Source of the DNA: Schauerella aestuarii
GTDB lineage: Bacteria > Pseudomonadota > Gammaproteobacteria > Burkholderiales > Burkholderiaceae_B
Reading direction: 5' to 3'
DNA length: 64,000 nucleotides
Assembly (NCBI RefSeq): GCF_009866805.1
Contig: NZ_SIZW01000042.1
Coordinates: 434,001-498,000, forward strand
The notes beneath the pieces were generated by a model. That model did no database searches. It had not been told where the DNA came from and was given only the letters and a program-made list of their open reading frames with translations. Positions 42,724 to 51,259 of this stretch are shown here, one piece after another. Numbering within the stretch: position 1 is the first letter of the stretch; every line of letters starts with the position of its first letter. The position numbers were made by a program, and so were the translations under genes.

Positions 42724-43698
42724 ATGATTCGAGATTCGTTGTTTCGAATTGGCGTCTGCTTGTTGGCGGTGAGTGGTTCCATTGCTACAGACGCGATTGC
42801 CCAAGAGTACCCCACCAAGCCTATACGGCTGATCGTAGCCTTCCCCCCAGGTGGTGGCGCTGACGCGATTTCTCGACTTGTTGGTCAAAAGCTCGCTCAG
42901 GAGCTAGGGCAGCCGGTCATAGTTGAGAATAAGCCTGGAGCTGGCGGTACGATTGGTTCGGATAGCGTTGGTCGATCCTTAGCCGATGGGTACACGTTGC
43001 TTGTCGGTCCAGCCAGCCAAGTCATCGCACCGAACTTCTACAAGATGAACGTTGATCCGATCAAAGGATTTGAGCCGATCACCCAAATGGTTAGTGCTCT
43101 GATAGTCCTCGCTGCATCGAAGGAGCGGCCTGAATCTTCTTACGCTGAGTTTGTAGACACGGTCAAAAAGAATTCGAATGCAGGGGTTATAGCGAGTTCT
43201 GGCGTGGGCACTGTATTTCATCTCTCAGGCGCCCGCTTGGCTACAGCTTCCGGAGTTCAGCTACAACACATTGCTTACAAAGGTGGGGGTCCAGCGGTGA
43301 CCGATCTTGTTGCTGGGCATGTTCCGGTGATGATCGACACGTACTTCACCTTCAAGCCCTTCGCTGCAACTGAAAGGGTCAAGCTTTGGGCGACGTTGGG
43401 ATCCGAGCGCTCATCACTTTTACCGAATATTCCGACGTTGAATGAGCTCGGTTACAAGGGCGTCGTCGCAGAGAATTGGTATGGACTTTTTGCGCCAGCT
43501 GGCACGCCCACGGCCATTGTTCAGAGGCTAGCAGAGAAGACGCGATCGGCTTTGCATGATCCAGAGCTTGTAGCGAGACTCGCAGAGCAGGGCGCCGTAC
43601 CTGTGGGCAGCACGCCCGTGGAATTCAAGACTTTCCTTGATGCCGAAAGCGCCAAGTGGGCCGAGGTAATCAGGATCAATCAAATCAAAGGAAATTGA
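42724..43698 (+). CDS. Bug/TctC family TTT substrate-binding protein (5 of 7)
   Basis: 324 residues with signal peptide MIRDSLFRIGVCLLAVSGSI cleaved after AIAQ, then YPTKPIRLIVAFPPGGGAD, VENKPGAGGTIG, DGYTLLVGP and IAYKGGGPA. It is an ordinary Bug protein, but the codon choice is AT-richer than that of the other six, so this gene probably came from a different donor. It is followed 5 bases later by the class II aldolase gene. Confidence 0.93.
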   Translation: MIRDSLFRIGVCLLAVSGSIATDAIAQEYPTKPIRLIVAFPPGGGADAISRLVGQKLAQELGQPVIVENKPGAGGTIGSDSVGRSLADGYTLLVGPASQVIAPNFYKMNVDPIKGFEPITQMVSALIVLAASKERPESSYAEFVDTVKKNSNAGVIASSGVGTVFHLSGARLATASGVQLQHIAYKGGGPAVTDLVAGHVPVMIDTYFTFKPFAATERVKLWATLGSERSSLLPNIPTLNELGYKGVVAENWYGLFAPAGTPTAIVQRLAEKTRSALHDPELVARLAEQGAVPVGSTPVEFKTFLDAESAKWAEVIRINQIKGN

Positions 43699-43703
43699 GA
43701 GCA

Positions 43704-44501
43704 ATGGAAACCTCAACGAGCAACACTTACGACCTTACGAAAGATGAACTTGTACAAAAGGCGATTGCGCAAATGGACCAGCATTTTGCTGGTGGCCCAC
43801 AGTGGGACCAGCGCCAACGTCTTGCGTTGCTTTGCCGAATGGTCTATGCAGCGGGCCATGACTCGGGCATGTCGGGTCAGATCACAGTGCGTGGCCCCAA
43901 TCAGAACACCTACTACACCCAGCAGTTTGGCGTGGGAATGGACGAGACCACAGCCAGCAACCTTTTATTGGTTGACGATGACCTAAATGTTCTCGAAGGC
44001 GAAGGAATGGCAAACGCAGCTAATCGCTTTCACATCTGGATCTACAAGCAAAAGCCCGACGTCAACTGTATCGTTCACACCCATCCATTTCACGTGGTGG
44101 CACTTTCAACGCTCGAGGTTCCACTCGAGGTAACGTGTATGGATTCAGCTGTGCTTTATGACAACTGCGCTTTCCTGCCGCATTGGCCTGGAATCCCAGT
44201 TGGTAACGAAGAAGGGGAGTTGATTGCGAACGCGTTAGGCGATAAGAAGGCTATTTTGCTCGCACATCATGGCCAACTCGTTGCGACGGATTCCATGGAT
44301 GAGGCATACGTTCTCGCCCATCACATGGAGCGTACGGCGAGGCTTCAGCTAATCGCCATGGCATCCGGGACCATTAAGCCAATTGATCCGAAACTTGGCA
44401 GAGAAGCGCGCGACTGGATTCTCACGCCTAAACGCTCGAAGCGAACGTTTGAGTACTACGCTCGAAAGGTGCTTGCTGCCGATCCGCACTGCATCGCTTA
44501 A
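43704..44501 (+). CDS. class II aldolase/adducin family protein
   Basis: 265 residues. The zinc ligands are in CIVHTHPFHVVALS and AILLAHHGQLVATD, with the catalytic acidic residue expected near MDSAVLYD. HDSGMSGQITVRG opens the phosphate-binding region. Members split or decarboxylate hydroxy acids (fuculose-1-phosphate aldolase, ribulose-phosphate epimerase, 3-oxo-4-carboxy-type decarboxylases). Coupled to a Bug receptor and a LysR regulator, it would process an imported hydroxy or keto acid. It is the end of the compositionally distinct segment. Confidence 0.87.
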   Translation: METSTSNTYDLTKDELVQKAIAQMDQHFAGGPQWDQRQRLALLCRMVYAAGHDSGMSGQITVRGPNQNTYYTQQFGVGMDETTASNLLLVDDDLNVLEGEGMANAANRFHIWIYKQKPDVNCIVHTHPFHVVALSTLEVPLEVTCMDSAVLYDNCAFLPHWPGIPVGNEEGELIANALGDKKAILLAHHGQLVATDSMDEAYVLAHHMERTARLQLIAMASGTIKPIDPKLGREARDWILTPKRSKRTFEYYARKVLAADPHCIA

Positions 44502-44509
44502 CCGCAATA

Positions 44510-44520
44510 GTTGTAGAGAT
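44510..44520. repeat. 11-bp direct repeat, right copy
   Basis: GTTGTAGAGAT, identical to 41588-41598. Bases 44521-44705 between it and the transposase remnant hold no recognisable gene; a reading frame runs through the repeat (IVVEIWVADGGLTSRIHYE) but I cannot assign it. Confidence 0.4.
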
Positions 44521-44705
44521 TTGGGTAGCTGACGGTGGTCTGACTTCACGTATTCATTACGAAATACCGCCGCATCAAGCTCAAGCGATGAGGCTCGAGC
44601 TTGGTGCATTACCCAAGTCTGGCTTGAATATTCGTTGCCAGGACTGGCATTGCTCCGTCCTTCCGGACACATCAGATGCCATGATGATGCATGGAGAGAA
44701 GAGAG

Positions 44706-44924
44706 ATGGCGCGCAGCAGACGCAAATTCACGGACGAGTTCAAGCGCGAGGCAGTTCGCTGAGCCGAACCGCCTGATGGCAACGTATCGCAAGTGGCGCG
44801 GGATCTGGGGCTGGATCCGAGGGTGTTACGTCGCTGGATTCGAGCGATGCAGGTCGGCACCTGAGTGCCGACACCAGGCAAACCGCTCGAGAGTGCGTCC
44901 TTCAACAAACGTCACTTTACATAA
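44706..44924 (+). mobile_element. IS3-family transposase OrfA remnant with two internal stops
   Basis: One frame reads MARSRRKFTDEFKREAVR, stop, AEPPDGNVSQVARDLGLDPR then VLRRWIRAMQVGT, stop, VPTPGKPLESASFN. This is the N-terminal helix-turn-helix part of an IS3-type OrfA (RRKFTxEFKxEAVR ... VARDLGLxxxxLRRW). Both stops replace codons that are coding in relatives. The C-terminal part and OrfB are absent, so it is a dead fragment. It lies 0.2 kb downstream of the AT-richer LysR-Bug-aldolase segment. Bases 44925-45157 are AT-rich and hold no gene I can support. Confidence 0.8.
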
Positions 44925-45157
44925 TATACATTATGCGTATTGCAAGGCTATTTATCGGGAAGGTTGATCGCATATCTTCTCCTTCTAAATCACTGCCGTG
45001 ATCCGTTCAATTGAAGCCGCTTTGACGGTGTCTGAGACTTCCGGCCAGGATGGTACCGAGCTTTGGCTGTCCAACCACAATTTGCCCCTGCTCAGAATGG
45101 TTTTGCCGCCGATTATCCTGCCTCGGTTGCTGGCTTCGCCATGACGACACACGCGCT

Positions 45158-45733
45158 ATGATCCGCGGACATGTCGTTCTGCCCAATAGCCGCCGCACAA
45201 TCCAGCGATCCGCCGCGCTTCCCAATGAATTCAACACAAAGCGATTATGTGCGCGGCGCCTGACGCCCGCGCATTTGCCTTTCATCATCGCAATGCACGA
45301 AGACACCGCCTTGATGGCATCGATGGGCGGAACCCGTGACGCAGCAGCCAGCCGTGCTTATGTGGACGGACGCGTACGGCATTGGGCGGATCATGGTTAT
45401 GGCATGTTCGTCTTGCACGATATCGCCAGTGGCGATCCAGTGGGACGCGCAGGATTCAAGCATGCCGAATCAACGGGTCGGCCCGTCGTCGAAATCGCTT
45501 ATGCGCTGCTTCCCAATAGCTGGGGCAAAGGTCTCGCGCAGGAAGCCACAGGTGCATTGGCAGCACTTGCTTTTGAGCGACTGCCCGTGGACGGGCTTAC
45601 CGCAATTACCTTGCAGACCAACAGAGCATCACAGCGCGTGCTTGAAAAGATAGGTATGGCTTGCGTGGGCGTCACCAATGACGCGCCCGAACCCAAAGTC
45701 CGGTACGAGATGTACCGAGCGGGCTGCCGCTGA
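45158..45733 (+). CDS. GNAT family N-acetyltransferase (RimJ/RimL-like)
   Basis: 191 residues. LCARRLTPAHLPFIIAMHED opens the fold, EIAYALLPNSWGKGLAQEAT carries the acetyl-CoA loop (Q/R-x-x-G-x-A type), and LQTNRASQRVLEKIGMACVG is the typical end of motif B. It acetylates an amine on a protein, peptide or small molecule. The start is uncertain because no ribosome binding site is evident; residues before about 20 may be non-coding. It is a single gene, convergent with the next minus-strand operon. Confidence 0.82.
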   Translation: MIRGHVVLPNSRRTIQRSAALPNEFNTKRLCARRLTPAHLPFIIAMHEDTALMASMGGTRDAAASRAYVDGRVRHWADHGYGMFVLHDIASGDPVGRAGFKHAESTGRPVVEIAYALLPNSWGKGLAQEATGALAALAFERLPVDGLTAITLQTNRASQRVLEKIGMACVGVTNDAPEPKVRYEMYRAGCR

Positions 45734-45743
45734 CGTCAATTTG

Positions 45744-46049
45744 CTACGTCGATTTCGCTCCATCCGGCAACGTAAGCCGGCGCACTGACTTGCTTTCCAC
45801 CCAATCCTGCGTCGCGCCGTTCATCTCCAGGAAATGCGCTGACGTCAGATGAGCCTGGATCGCAGCATCGTCTTCATATACCTCGTAGAGAAAGAACACG
45901 CCCTCCTCTGCGGGATCTCTGCAAACGTCGAACTGCAGGCACCCAGGCTCAACCGCCAGCGATTGACGGGCATTTTCCGCCATGGCGCCTTCGAACGCTG
46001 CGATATGGGAAGACTTGATTCGAAACTCGACAACCAATACTGCACGCAT
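45744..46049 (-). CDS. putative quinol monooxygenase (ABM/YgiN-like)
   Basis: 101 residues, one ferredoxin-like ABM domain. VEFRIKSSHIAAFEGAMAEN, EPGCLQFDVCRDPAEEGVFF and YEVYEDDAAIQAHLTSAHF are characteristic. Members are small cofactor-free oxygenases or stress-related proteins; YgiN oxidises menadiol. AGGAG lies 6 bases upstream. It is the last gene of a minus-strand operon after a Bug receptor (16-base gap), which suggests a role in the same pathway or in quinone protection. Confidence 0.85.
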   Translation of the reverse strand: MRAVLVVEFRIKSSHIAAFEGAMAENARQSLAVEPGCLQFDVCRDPAEEGVFFLYEVYEDDAAIQAHLTSAHFLEMNGATQDWVESKSVRRLTLPDGAKST

Positions 46050-46064
46050 CAGGTGCTCCTCACG

Positions 46065-47033
46065 TTATTCGATGGAAAGATTGGCTTTCTGAGCAAGCGC
46101 CTTGAATTTGACCGTCTCGTCGGCAATCTGCTTCGTCATCTCTTGAGGCGTGTTGCCAACCGGCTCGGCACCCATGGCGAGCAACTGCTTTTGGATCGAT
46201 TGATCCTTCAAAATCGCGACGGTGTCGCGATGCACCTTGTCGATCACCGCTTGCGGCGTTCCGGTGGGCGCGAGAAAGCCAAACCACGTTGCAATGTCAA
46301 AGCCCTTCAATCCCGCTTCGTCCAGCGTGGGTACGTCAGGCAGCGCTGAGGAACGCGTGGACGTCGCCACTGCCAAAGCGCGGACTTTCCCGCTTTGAAT
46401 ATGCGGCAGGCACGAGGCCACGGTGTCGAACATCATGTCGATACGTCCGCCCATCAGATCGATCAATGCGGGCCCGCTTCCCTTGTAAGGCACGTGCAGG
46501 GTTTGCACGCCGGCCATGTCGTTGAACTGTTCACCGATCAGGTGGTGAGCGGTGCCTGCGCCCGTGCTCCCGTAGGTCAGGCTACCGGGCTTTGCGCGCG
46601 CCAGTGCAATGAGTTCGGCCACGGATTTGGCGGGCAAGGATTGCGGCACGATGAGCACGTTGGGCACCACAGCCACCACGGTAATCGGCGTTAGATCGCG
46701 CTGAAAATCGTAGGGCAGGCTTTTGTAGACCGCCGGCGCGATCGAGTGATGCAAGGCGCCCATCAGCAACGTGTAGCCATCAGGCGGTTGCTTGGTAACG
46801 TAATCCGCCCCTAGCGTCAAACCGGCCCCAGGCTTGTTTTCAATGACCACCGTCTGGCCCCACTTTTCACCCAACTTTTGACCCATCAGTCGGGCAAGTT
46901 GATCCGTGCTTCCGCCGGGTGGCGACGGCACGATGATGCGAACGGGTCGGTCGGGATAAGACTGCGCATGGACGTTTACGCAGGCAACAGTGATGCAGGC
47001 CGCGGCGATCGCGCGGCAAATCAGGCGTTTCAT
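46065..47033 (-). CDS. Bug/TctC family TTT substrate-binding protein (6 of 7)
   Basis: 322 residues with signal peptide MKRLICRAIAAACITVACVN cleaved after VHAQ, then YPDRPVRIIVPSPPGGSTD, VIENKPGAGLTLG, DGYTLLMGA and VPYKGSGPA. The ligand loop is GGSTD in place of GGGAD. TGGAGACAAGTCC precedes the start. It lies between the dehydrogenase and the ABM gene, so it is expected to bind the dicarboxylate-like substrate of the former. Confidence 0.93.
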   Translation of the reverse strand: MKRLICRAIAAACITVACVNVHAQSYPDRPVRIIVPSPPGGSTDQLARLMGQKLGEKWGQTVVIENKPGAGLTLGADYVTKQPPDGYTLLMGALHHSIAPAVYKSLPYDFQRDLTPITVVAVVPNVLIVPQSLPAKSVAELIALARAKPGSLTYGSTGAGTAHHLIGEQFNDMAGVQTLHVPYKGSGPALIDLMGGRIDMMFDTVASCLPHIQSGKVRALAVATSTRSSALPDVPTLDEAGLKGFDIATWFGFLAPTGTPQAVIDKVHRDTVAILKDQSIQKQLLAMGAEPVGNTPQEMTKQIADETVKFKALAQKANLSIE

Positions 47034-47086
47034 GGACTTGTCTCCAGATGGCGGCTATCGAAGAGCCGCTCTATTCGGTTTTGTGG

Positions 47087-48199
47087 TCAGGCGGAAACCA
47101 GGTTCTTTGCCGATACCCGGTCGATGACGGCCTGCGTGATATCTGTCGTGCCGCTGCTGCCACCAAACTCGCGCGGGCGTACGGCCTGACTCGCAAACGC
47201 ATCCTGAACAGCAGCGTCGATGATGCGCGCGCCGTCCGCCAAGGCTTCATCGTCGTACTTGCCTGCCATCCAATCGAGCATCATCGACGCCGAGAGGATC
47301 ATGGCCGTCGGATTGGCAATGCCCTGCCCTGCAATGTCGGGTGCCGTGCCGTGTGCGGGCTGGAACAGACCATACTGATCGCCGATGTCGCCTGATGGTG
47401 CCATGCCCATGCCGCCCACCAACGCTGCCACCAGGTCCGAAAGGATGTCGCCGAACATGTTCTCGGTAACCAGGACGTCGTAGCGCCAGGGTTTCAAGAC
47501 CAGATTCAATGCCATGGCGTCAACGTAAGCGCTGTCGGCACCGATCGTGGGATGGCGTCTGGATTGTTCTTCGAAGATCTTGCGCCAGAACGCCATGGAC
47601 TGGAAGACGTTGGCTTTGTCGACACTGGTGACATGACCGAGTCGCCCTTGTGCACGGCGCCGCTCGGCCAGCTTGAACGCAAAATCGCAGATGCGCTCGG
47701 TGCCGTGACGCGTGATCTTCATCGTGTCCAGCGCGGCGCTGTCGCCCTCCATCACACCGCGGCCACGCGCATAGAACAGCCCTTCCGTATTTTCCCGCAC
47801 CAGTACCAGGTCGATCGTGGTCGCTTCTGGATGGCTCAAGGGACTGGGCAAGCCGGCGAAGCTACGAATCGGCCGAACGCCGGCGTACAAGTCCAACGCA
47901 AAACGAATGTCGAGCTGCGGGATGATCTCGGTGCCATCAGCACCCAATACATGGGGGAGCCCCATGGCGCCAAACAGAATGGCGTGGGCGTCGCGGCACG
48001 ACTGCAGTGTGCTTTCTGGCAGCGCAACGCCGGTATCCAGGTAGTGCTGCGCGCCGGCGGGGTGCGCGACAGTTTCGAAGCGCCGCCCAATGCGTGGCGC
48101 AACTGCTTCCAGCACAGCCAACGCCGACGCCATGACTTCTCGGCCGATACCATCGCCCGGCAATACCGCGATGGCGTACTTCGAAAGTGGTGCAGTCAT
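47087..48199 (-). CDS. beta-decarboxylating dehydrogenase, isocitrate/isopropylmalate/tartrate family
   Basis: 370 residues. VLPGDGIGREVMASALAVLE opens the fold, VRENTEGLFYARG is the phosphorylation-loop region, SVDKANVFQSMAFWR carries the catalytic lysine, and AYVDAMALNLVLKPWRYDVL with TENMFGDILSDLVAALVGGM holds the Asp metal ligands. These enzymes oxidise and decarboxylate a 2-hydroxy acid such as 3-isopropylmalate, D-malate or tartrate with NAD. The Bug receptor and GntR regulator around it favour a catabolic D-malate/tartrate-type role over leucine synthesis. Start ATG 48199. Confidence 0.88.
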   Translation of the reverse strand: MTAPLSKYAIAVLPGDGIGREVMASALAVLEAVAPRIGRRFETVAHPAGAQHYLDTGVALPESTLQSCRDAHAILFGAMGLPHVLGADGTEIIPQLDIRFALDLYAGVRPIRSFAGLPSPLSHPEATTIDLVLVRENTEGLFYARGRGVMEGDSAALDTMKITRHGTERICDFAFKLAERRRAQGRLGHVTSVDKANVFQSMAFWRKIFEEQSRRHPTIGADSAYVDAMALNLVLKPWRYDVLVTENMFGDILSDLVAALVGGMGMAPSGDIGDQYGLFQPAHGTAPDIAGQGIANPTAMILSASMMLDWMAGKYDDEALADGARIIDAAVQDAFASQAVRPREFGGSSGTTDITQAVIDRVSAKNLVSA

Positions 48200-48236
48200 T
48201 AGAGATGATCCCTTGAAGGTGATGGATGTCGAGCCG

Positions 48237-48920
48237 TTAAACCTGTTGAAGACGAAAGCGTTCGAAGATCGCCAGAAGTTCACGGCTTGCACGCTCTCGA
48301 TGGGCCCGGTTTTCGCGCACCGCACCCTCGATATCACCCGCGCGCAAACGCTCCACCAGTGCAAAGTGCTCCTTGGTGGAGTTCACGGGTTTGGGCCGTA
48401 GCTTCAACGTGAACATGCGTGCCCGATGCGCACGATCCCAGTAGTTCAAAACGGTTTGATGCAACTGCCGGTTGTGCGAAAGCAGGACGAGTTGCTCGTG
48501 GAAGCGCTCATCCGCTCTCGCCCAGGCATCCAGATCATCTGCGTCCAGCGCCTCAGCCATATCCTGTGTCGCACGGTCCAGCGGCAGGAGTTCCTCGGCC
48601 CCCGGTCCCCGACGCGCCACGATCTCGACGGCCATGCATTCGAGTGCCGTCAATACCTCATAGATCTCGCGCATATCGGCAGGCGACACCGGCAGCACAC
48701 GCATGCCGCGTCTGGGAATCACTTCAACCAGCCCCTCCCGCTGCAGACAGATCAGCGCTTCGTGAATGGGCGTTCGACTCATTCCGAGCGCTAGCGCAAG
48801 CTCCTGTTCAAGGGCCTGGTAGCCCGGCGCGAATACGTTGTCGAGGATTCTCCGACGCAGTTCGGCATATGCCTGGTCGGCCATGGACGGCGTTTCCTGA
48901 GGAAGTGCTTGAGCGTTCAT
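48237..48920 (-). CDS. GntR family regulator, FCD type
   Basis: About 227 residues (239 if the ATG at 48956 is used). The winged helix shows YAELRRRILDNVFAPGYQAL and LGMSRTPIHEALICLQREGL, and the FCD domain ADERFHEQLVLLSHNRQLHQ and RLRAGDIEGAVRENRAHRE. An AT-rich palindrome at 48960-48987 lies directly upstream. It is the first gene of the operon with the dehydrogenase, Bug and ABM genes and probably represses it. Confidence 0.88.
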   Translation of the reverse strand: MNAQALPQETPSMADQAYAELRRRILDNVFAPGYQALEQELALALGMSRTPIHEALICLQREGLVEVIPRRGMRVLPVSPADMREIYEVLTALECMAVEIVARRGPGAEELLPLDRATQDMAEALDADDLDAWARADERFHEQLVLLSHNRQLHQTVLNYWDRAHRARMFTLKLRPKPVNSTKEHFALVERLRAGDIEGAVRENRAHRERASRELLAIFERFRLQQV

Positions 48921-48959
48921 CTGTCGGTCTGCCAATCTAGGAGGCTGATAGCGCATTAA

Positions 48960-48987
48960 TTAACGCATACATTAATGAATACGTTAA
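48960..48987. promoter_or_regulatory. AT-rich palindrome upstream of the GntR operon
   Basis: TTAACGCATAC-ATTAAT-GAATACGTTAA: 9 of 11 positions of the arms are complementary around a 6-base centre. It sits just before the first possible GntR start and would block the promoter when bound. Autoregulation by the GntR protein is inferred. Confidence 0.6.
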
Positions 48988-49025
48988 TCAAGCCAATCGA
49001 TGTTGTCAGTTAGTGTTAACCCGCC

Positions 49026-49940
49026 CTACGGCGAGGTACCGGCCCAATCCATGGTGCGAAACCACGCTCGGAGGTGATCGACGAAGAGTCGTACCTTGTA
49101 GGGCAGATAACGTTTGCTTTGCACAACGGCGAAGATGTCGAGTCCCTCGCACCGGTAGTCAGGCAGAATCACCTGCAGCGCCCCACTCTCGATATCCCGA
49201 TGAACCATGTAGCGCGGATGCATGGCGATGCCGGCATCACTCCGCGCCAGTTGCATGATGGCCTCGCCGAGATTGGAATTGAACGACCCGCTTACGCGCA
49301 CCACGTGCTTCTCACCTTGTAAATCGATAAATTGCCAGGCACCCGTCGGCGCCTTCAGGCTGTGCAGCAAGCAGTTGTGCTGCGCGAGTTCGTCGGGGTG
49401 AACAGGTTGCCCCTGCTTGTCGAGATAGGCCTGCGAAGCCACGAGCAACTGGGGCACCACAGCGATCTTGTACGCAATCTGGTTGGTATCGCGCAGCTTC
49501 GGGGCAATGCGCAGCGAGAGATCCATGTTCTCGGTGATGAGATCGCTGCGTCCATCATCCATCAGCAGCGATACCTGCATGTCGGGATAGCGATCGAGAA
49601 ACGCATGGATCGCCGGCGCCAGGTGGCGCGCGCCAAACGATGGCGGTGCGCCCACACGAATGCGGCCGCTCGGCCGCTGCACAGGGCTGCGCACCAGATC
49701 CTTCAGATTGTTGATCGTCATCGCCAGTGCTTCCGCGTTTTCCAAGAGAATCTCGCCACTCTCGGTGAGATTGACGCGCTTGGTATTGCGAGTGAGCAGC
49801 TGCGTTTCAAACTCCGCTTCCAGCCAGGCGATCTTCTTGGTAATTGCCGAGCGGCTGGTGCCCAGGCGCTCCGCCGCCTTGGAGAAGCTCAGGCCTTTGG
49901 CCACCTCCACAAATACCTCGATGCACTCCACCGTATTCAT
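49026..49940 (-). CDS. LysR family transcriptional regulator
   Basis: 304 residues of the CrgA/DsdC-like subgroup. MNTVECIEVFVEVAKGLSFS and AAERLGTSRSAITKKIAWLE form the DNA-binding domain, then GRIRVGAPPSFGARHLAPAI opens the effector domain. It is divergent from the seven-gene catabolic operon at 50053-56608. A 9-bp perfect inverted repeat lies 20 bases upstream of its start. It most likely activates that operon. Confidence 0.9.
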   Translation of the reverse strand: MNTVECIEVFVEVAKGLSFSKAAERLGTSRSAITKKIAWLEAEFETQLLTRNTKRVNLTESGEILLENAEALAMTINNLKDLVRSPVQRPSGRIRVGAPPSFGARHLAPAIHAFLDRYPDMQVSLLMDDGRSDLITENMDLSLRIAPKLRDTNQIAYKIAVVPQLLVASQAYLDKQGQPVHPDELAQHNCLLHSLKAPTGAWQFIDLQGEKHVVRVSGSFNSNLGEAIMQLARSDAGIAMHPRYMVHRDIESGALQVILPDYRCEGLDIFAVVQSKRYLPYKVRLFVDHLRAWFRTMDWAGTSP

Positions 49941-49960
49941 CTTCGTCAGCCTTGCGTTTC

Positions 49961-49990
49961 CAAAATGGAAAAAATGATTTCTCCATTTTG
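49961..49990. promoter_or_regulatory. candidate LysR operator in the divergent promoter region
   Basis: CAAAATGGA (49961-49969) and TCCATTTTG (49982-49990) form an exact inverted repeat with a 12-base spacer, between the LysR start (49940) and the dehydrogenase start (50053). Confidence 0.6.
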
Positions 49991-50052
49991 AGGGTTAGCT
50001 GGAGTGAGACAGCTCTATAGAATCGTCTCGTCTTCACCGTCTGGACCGCGCC

Positions 50053-51243
50053 ATGGCTCGCCCCGATATCGACTACTACCTCTTCGGTACCCACGTGCGA
50101 TTCGGCGATGGTTGCGCAATGATGCTGGCGCAGGAGCTCAAGGAACTCGGCTGCCAACGGCCCGTTATTCTGACGCAACCGCGCATGACCGCGTCGGCCG
50201 ATTATGCTCGCCTGCGCGAGCGCTGTACCGGACTCGCGATCCTCGAATCGCAGGATGTTCCGCAACACGGCGATCTCGACTTGCTCGAAGCGCTGGCTGA
50301 CCGGGCCCGTGCCCACGAGGCGGACAGCATCGTAGCCATCGGTGGCGGCAGTGTGTCCGATTCGGCTAAAGCGCTCGCAATGCTGCTGGCCGAAGGGGGC
50401 AGACTCGCCGATCACACCACCCGCTTCACCCCGCCTGCGAGCGTGACGATCCCGCTGCGCACGCGCCCCAAGCTGCCCATCGTGAGCCTTCCCACCACGG
50501 CATCGGGCGCAGAGGTCACGCCGGGCTTCGGCGTGCGCGAGGGCGATCACAAGTTGCTTTTCTGGAACCGTCATCTCGCCAGTACGGCGATTCTCATCGA
50601 TCCGGCACTTAGTCGCGATGTGCCGATGACGCTCATGCGCTACACCGCAATGAATGGCGTGGCGCATTGCTTCGAGGGCATGTACTCGCGCAACAAGTCG
50701 ATGATCGCCACGAGTATCGCTTTGCAATCGCTGGCGCTGTTTGCTTCGGCGTTGTGCGCGCATACACCGGAGCGCAGCGATCGGGCGCACGGTGCGGCAT
50801 GCGACCCGGATCATGATCAACGCGCGACCATTCTTCTCGCGGGCCACCTCTCGGGTGTGGTGCTCTCCATGGCGCGCACCTGCCTGCATCACGCGATCTG
50901 CCATGTCATCGGCGCGCGCCACAACGTGGGGCACGGCGCCGTCAATACCGTGATACTGGCGCACGCGCTGCGCTTTAACGCCCCGGTGGTGCATCACGAT
51001 CTCGCCCCTGCCCTGCGCGTGCTCAACGACGCTGCCGGAACCCATCACGACTCACCTGCCGACTGGGTCGACGCCGTGAATCGCCATTGGGGGCTGCCCA
51101 TGACGCTATCCGCGCTGGGGCTGAGTGCTCAAGATCTGCCGGCCATTGCCGAACAAAGCATGGGCGAACGCGGCCTTGCGCTCAACCCACGCCCCGTGAC
51201 GACATCTGCCGACATCCTCACCATCCTGCATCACGCCTTGTAA
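50053..51243 (+). CDS. iron-containing alcohol dehydrogenase family, maleylacetate-reductase-like
   Basis: 396 residues. VAIGGGSVSDSAKALAMLLA binds the nucleotide, LPTTASGAEVTPGFGVR is the second glycine motif, and the metal region reads YTAMNGVAHCFEGMYSRNKS with HHAICHVIGARHNVGHGAVN. The Asn-x-x-A-H pattern, in place of the Asp-x-x-x-H of FucO-type enzymes, is that of maleylacetate reductases. It would reduce an oxo acid or ketone with NAD(P)H. It is the first gene of the 50-56.6 kb operon. Confidence 0.83.
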   Translation: MARPDIDYYLFGTHVRFGDGCAMMLAQELKELGCQRPVILTQPRMTASADYARLRERCTGLAILESQDVPQHGDLDLLEALADRARAHEADSIVAIGGGSVSDSAKALAMLLAEGGRLADHTTRFTPPASVTIPLRTRPKLPIVSLPTTASGAEVTPGFGVREGDHKLLFWNRHLASTAILIDPALSRDVPMTLMRYTAMNGVAHCFEGMYSRNKSMIATSIALQSLALFASALCAHTPERSDRAHGAACDPDHDQRATILLAGHLSGVVLSMARTCLHHAICHVIGARHNVGHGAVNTVILAHALRFNAPVVHHDLAPALRVLNDAAGTHHDSPADWVDAVNRHWGLPMTLSALGLSAQDLPAIAEQSMGERGLALNPRPVTTSADILTILHHAL

Positions 51244-51259
51244 TCCCGCTGGAGACCAC

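Noticed and set aside
45007-45157. Possible minus-strand gene upstream of the GNAT gene
   Set aside because: The frame overlaps the GNAT gene, lacks a ribosome binding site and shows no recognisable motif; I leave the stretch unassigned.
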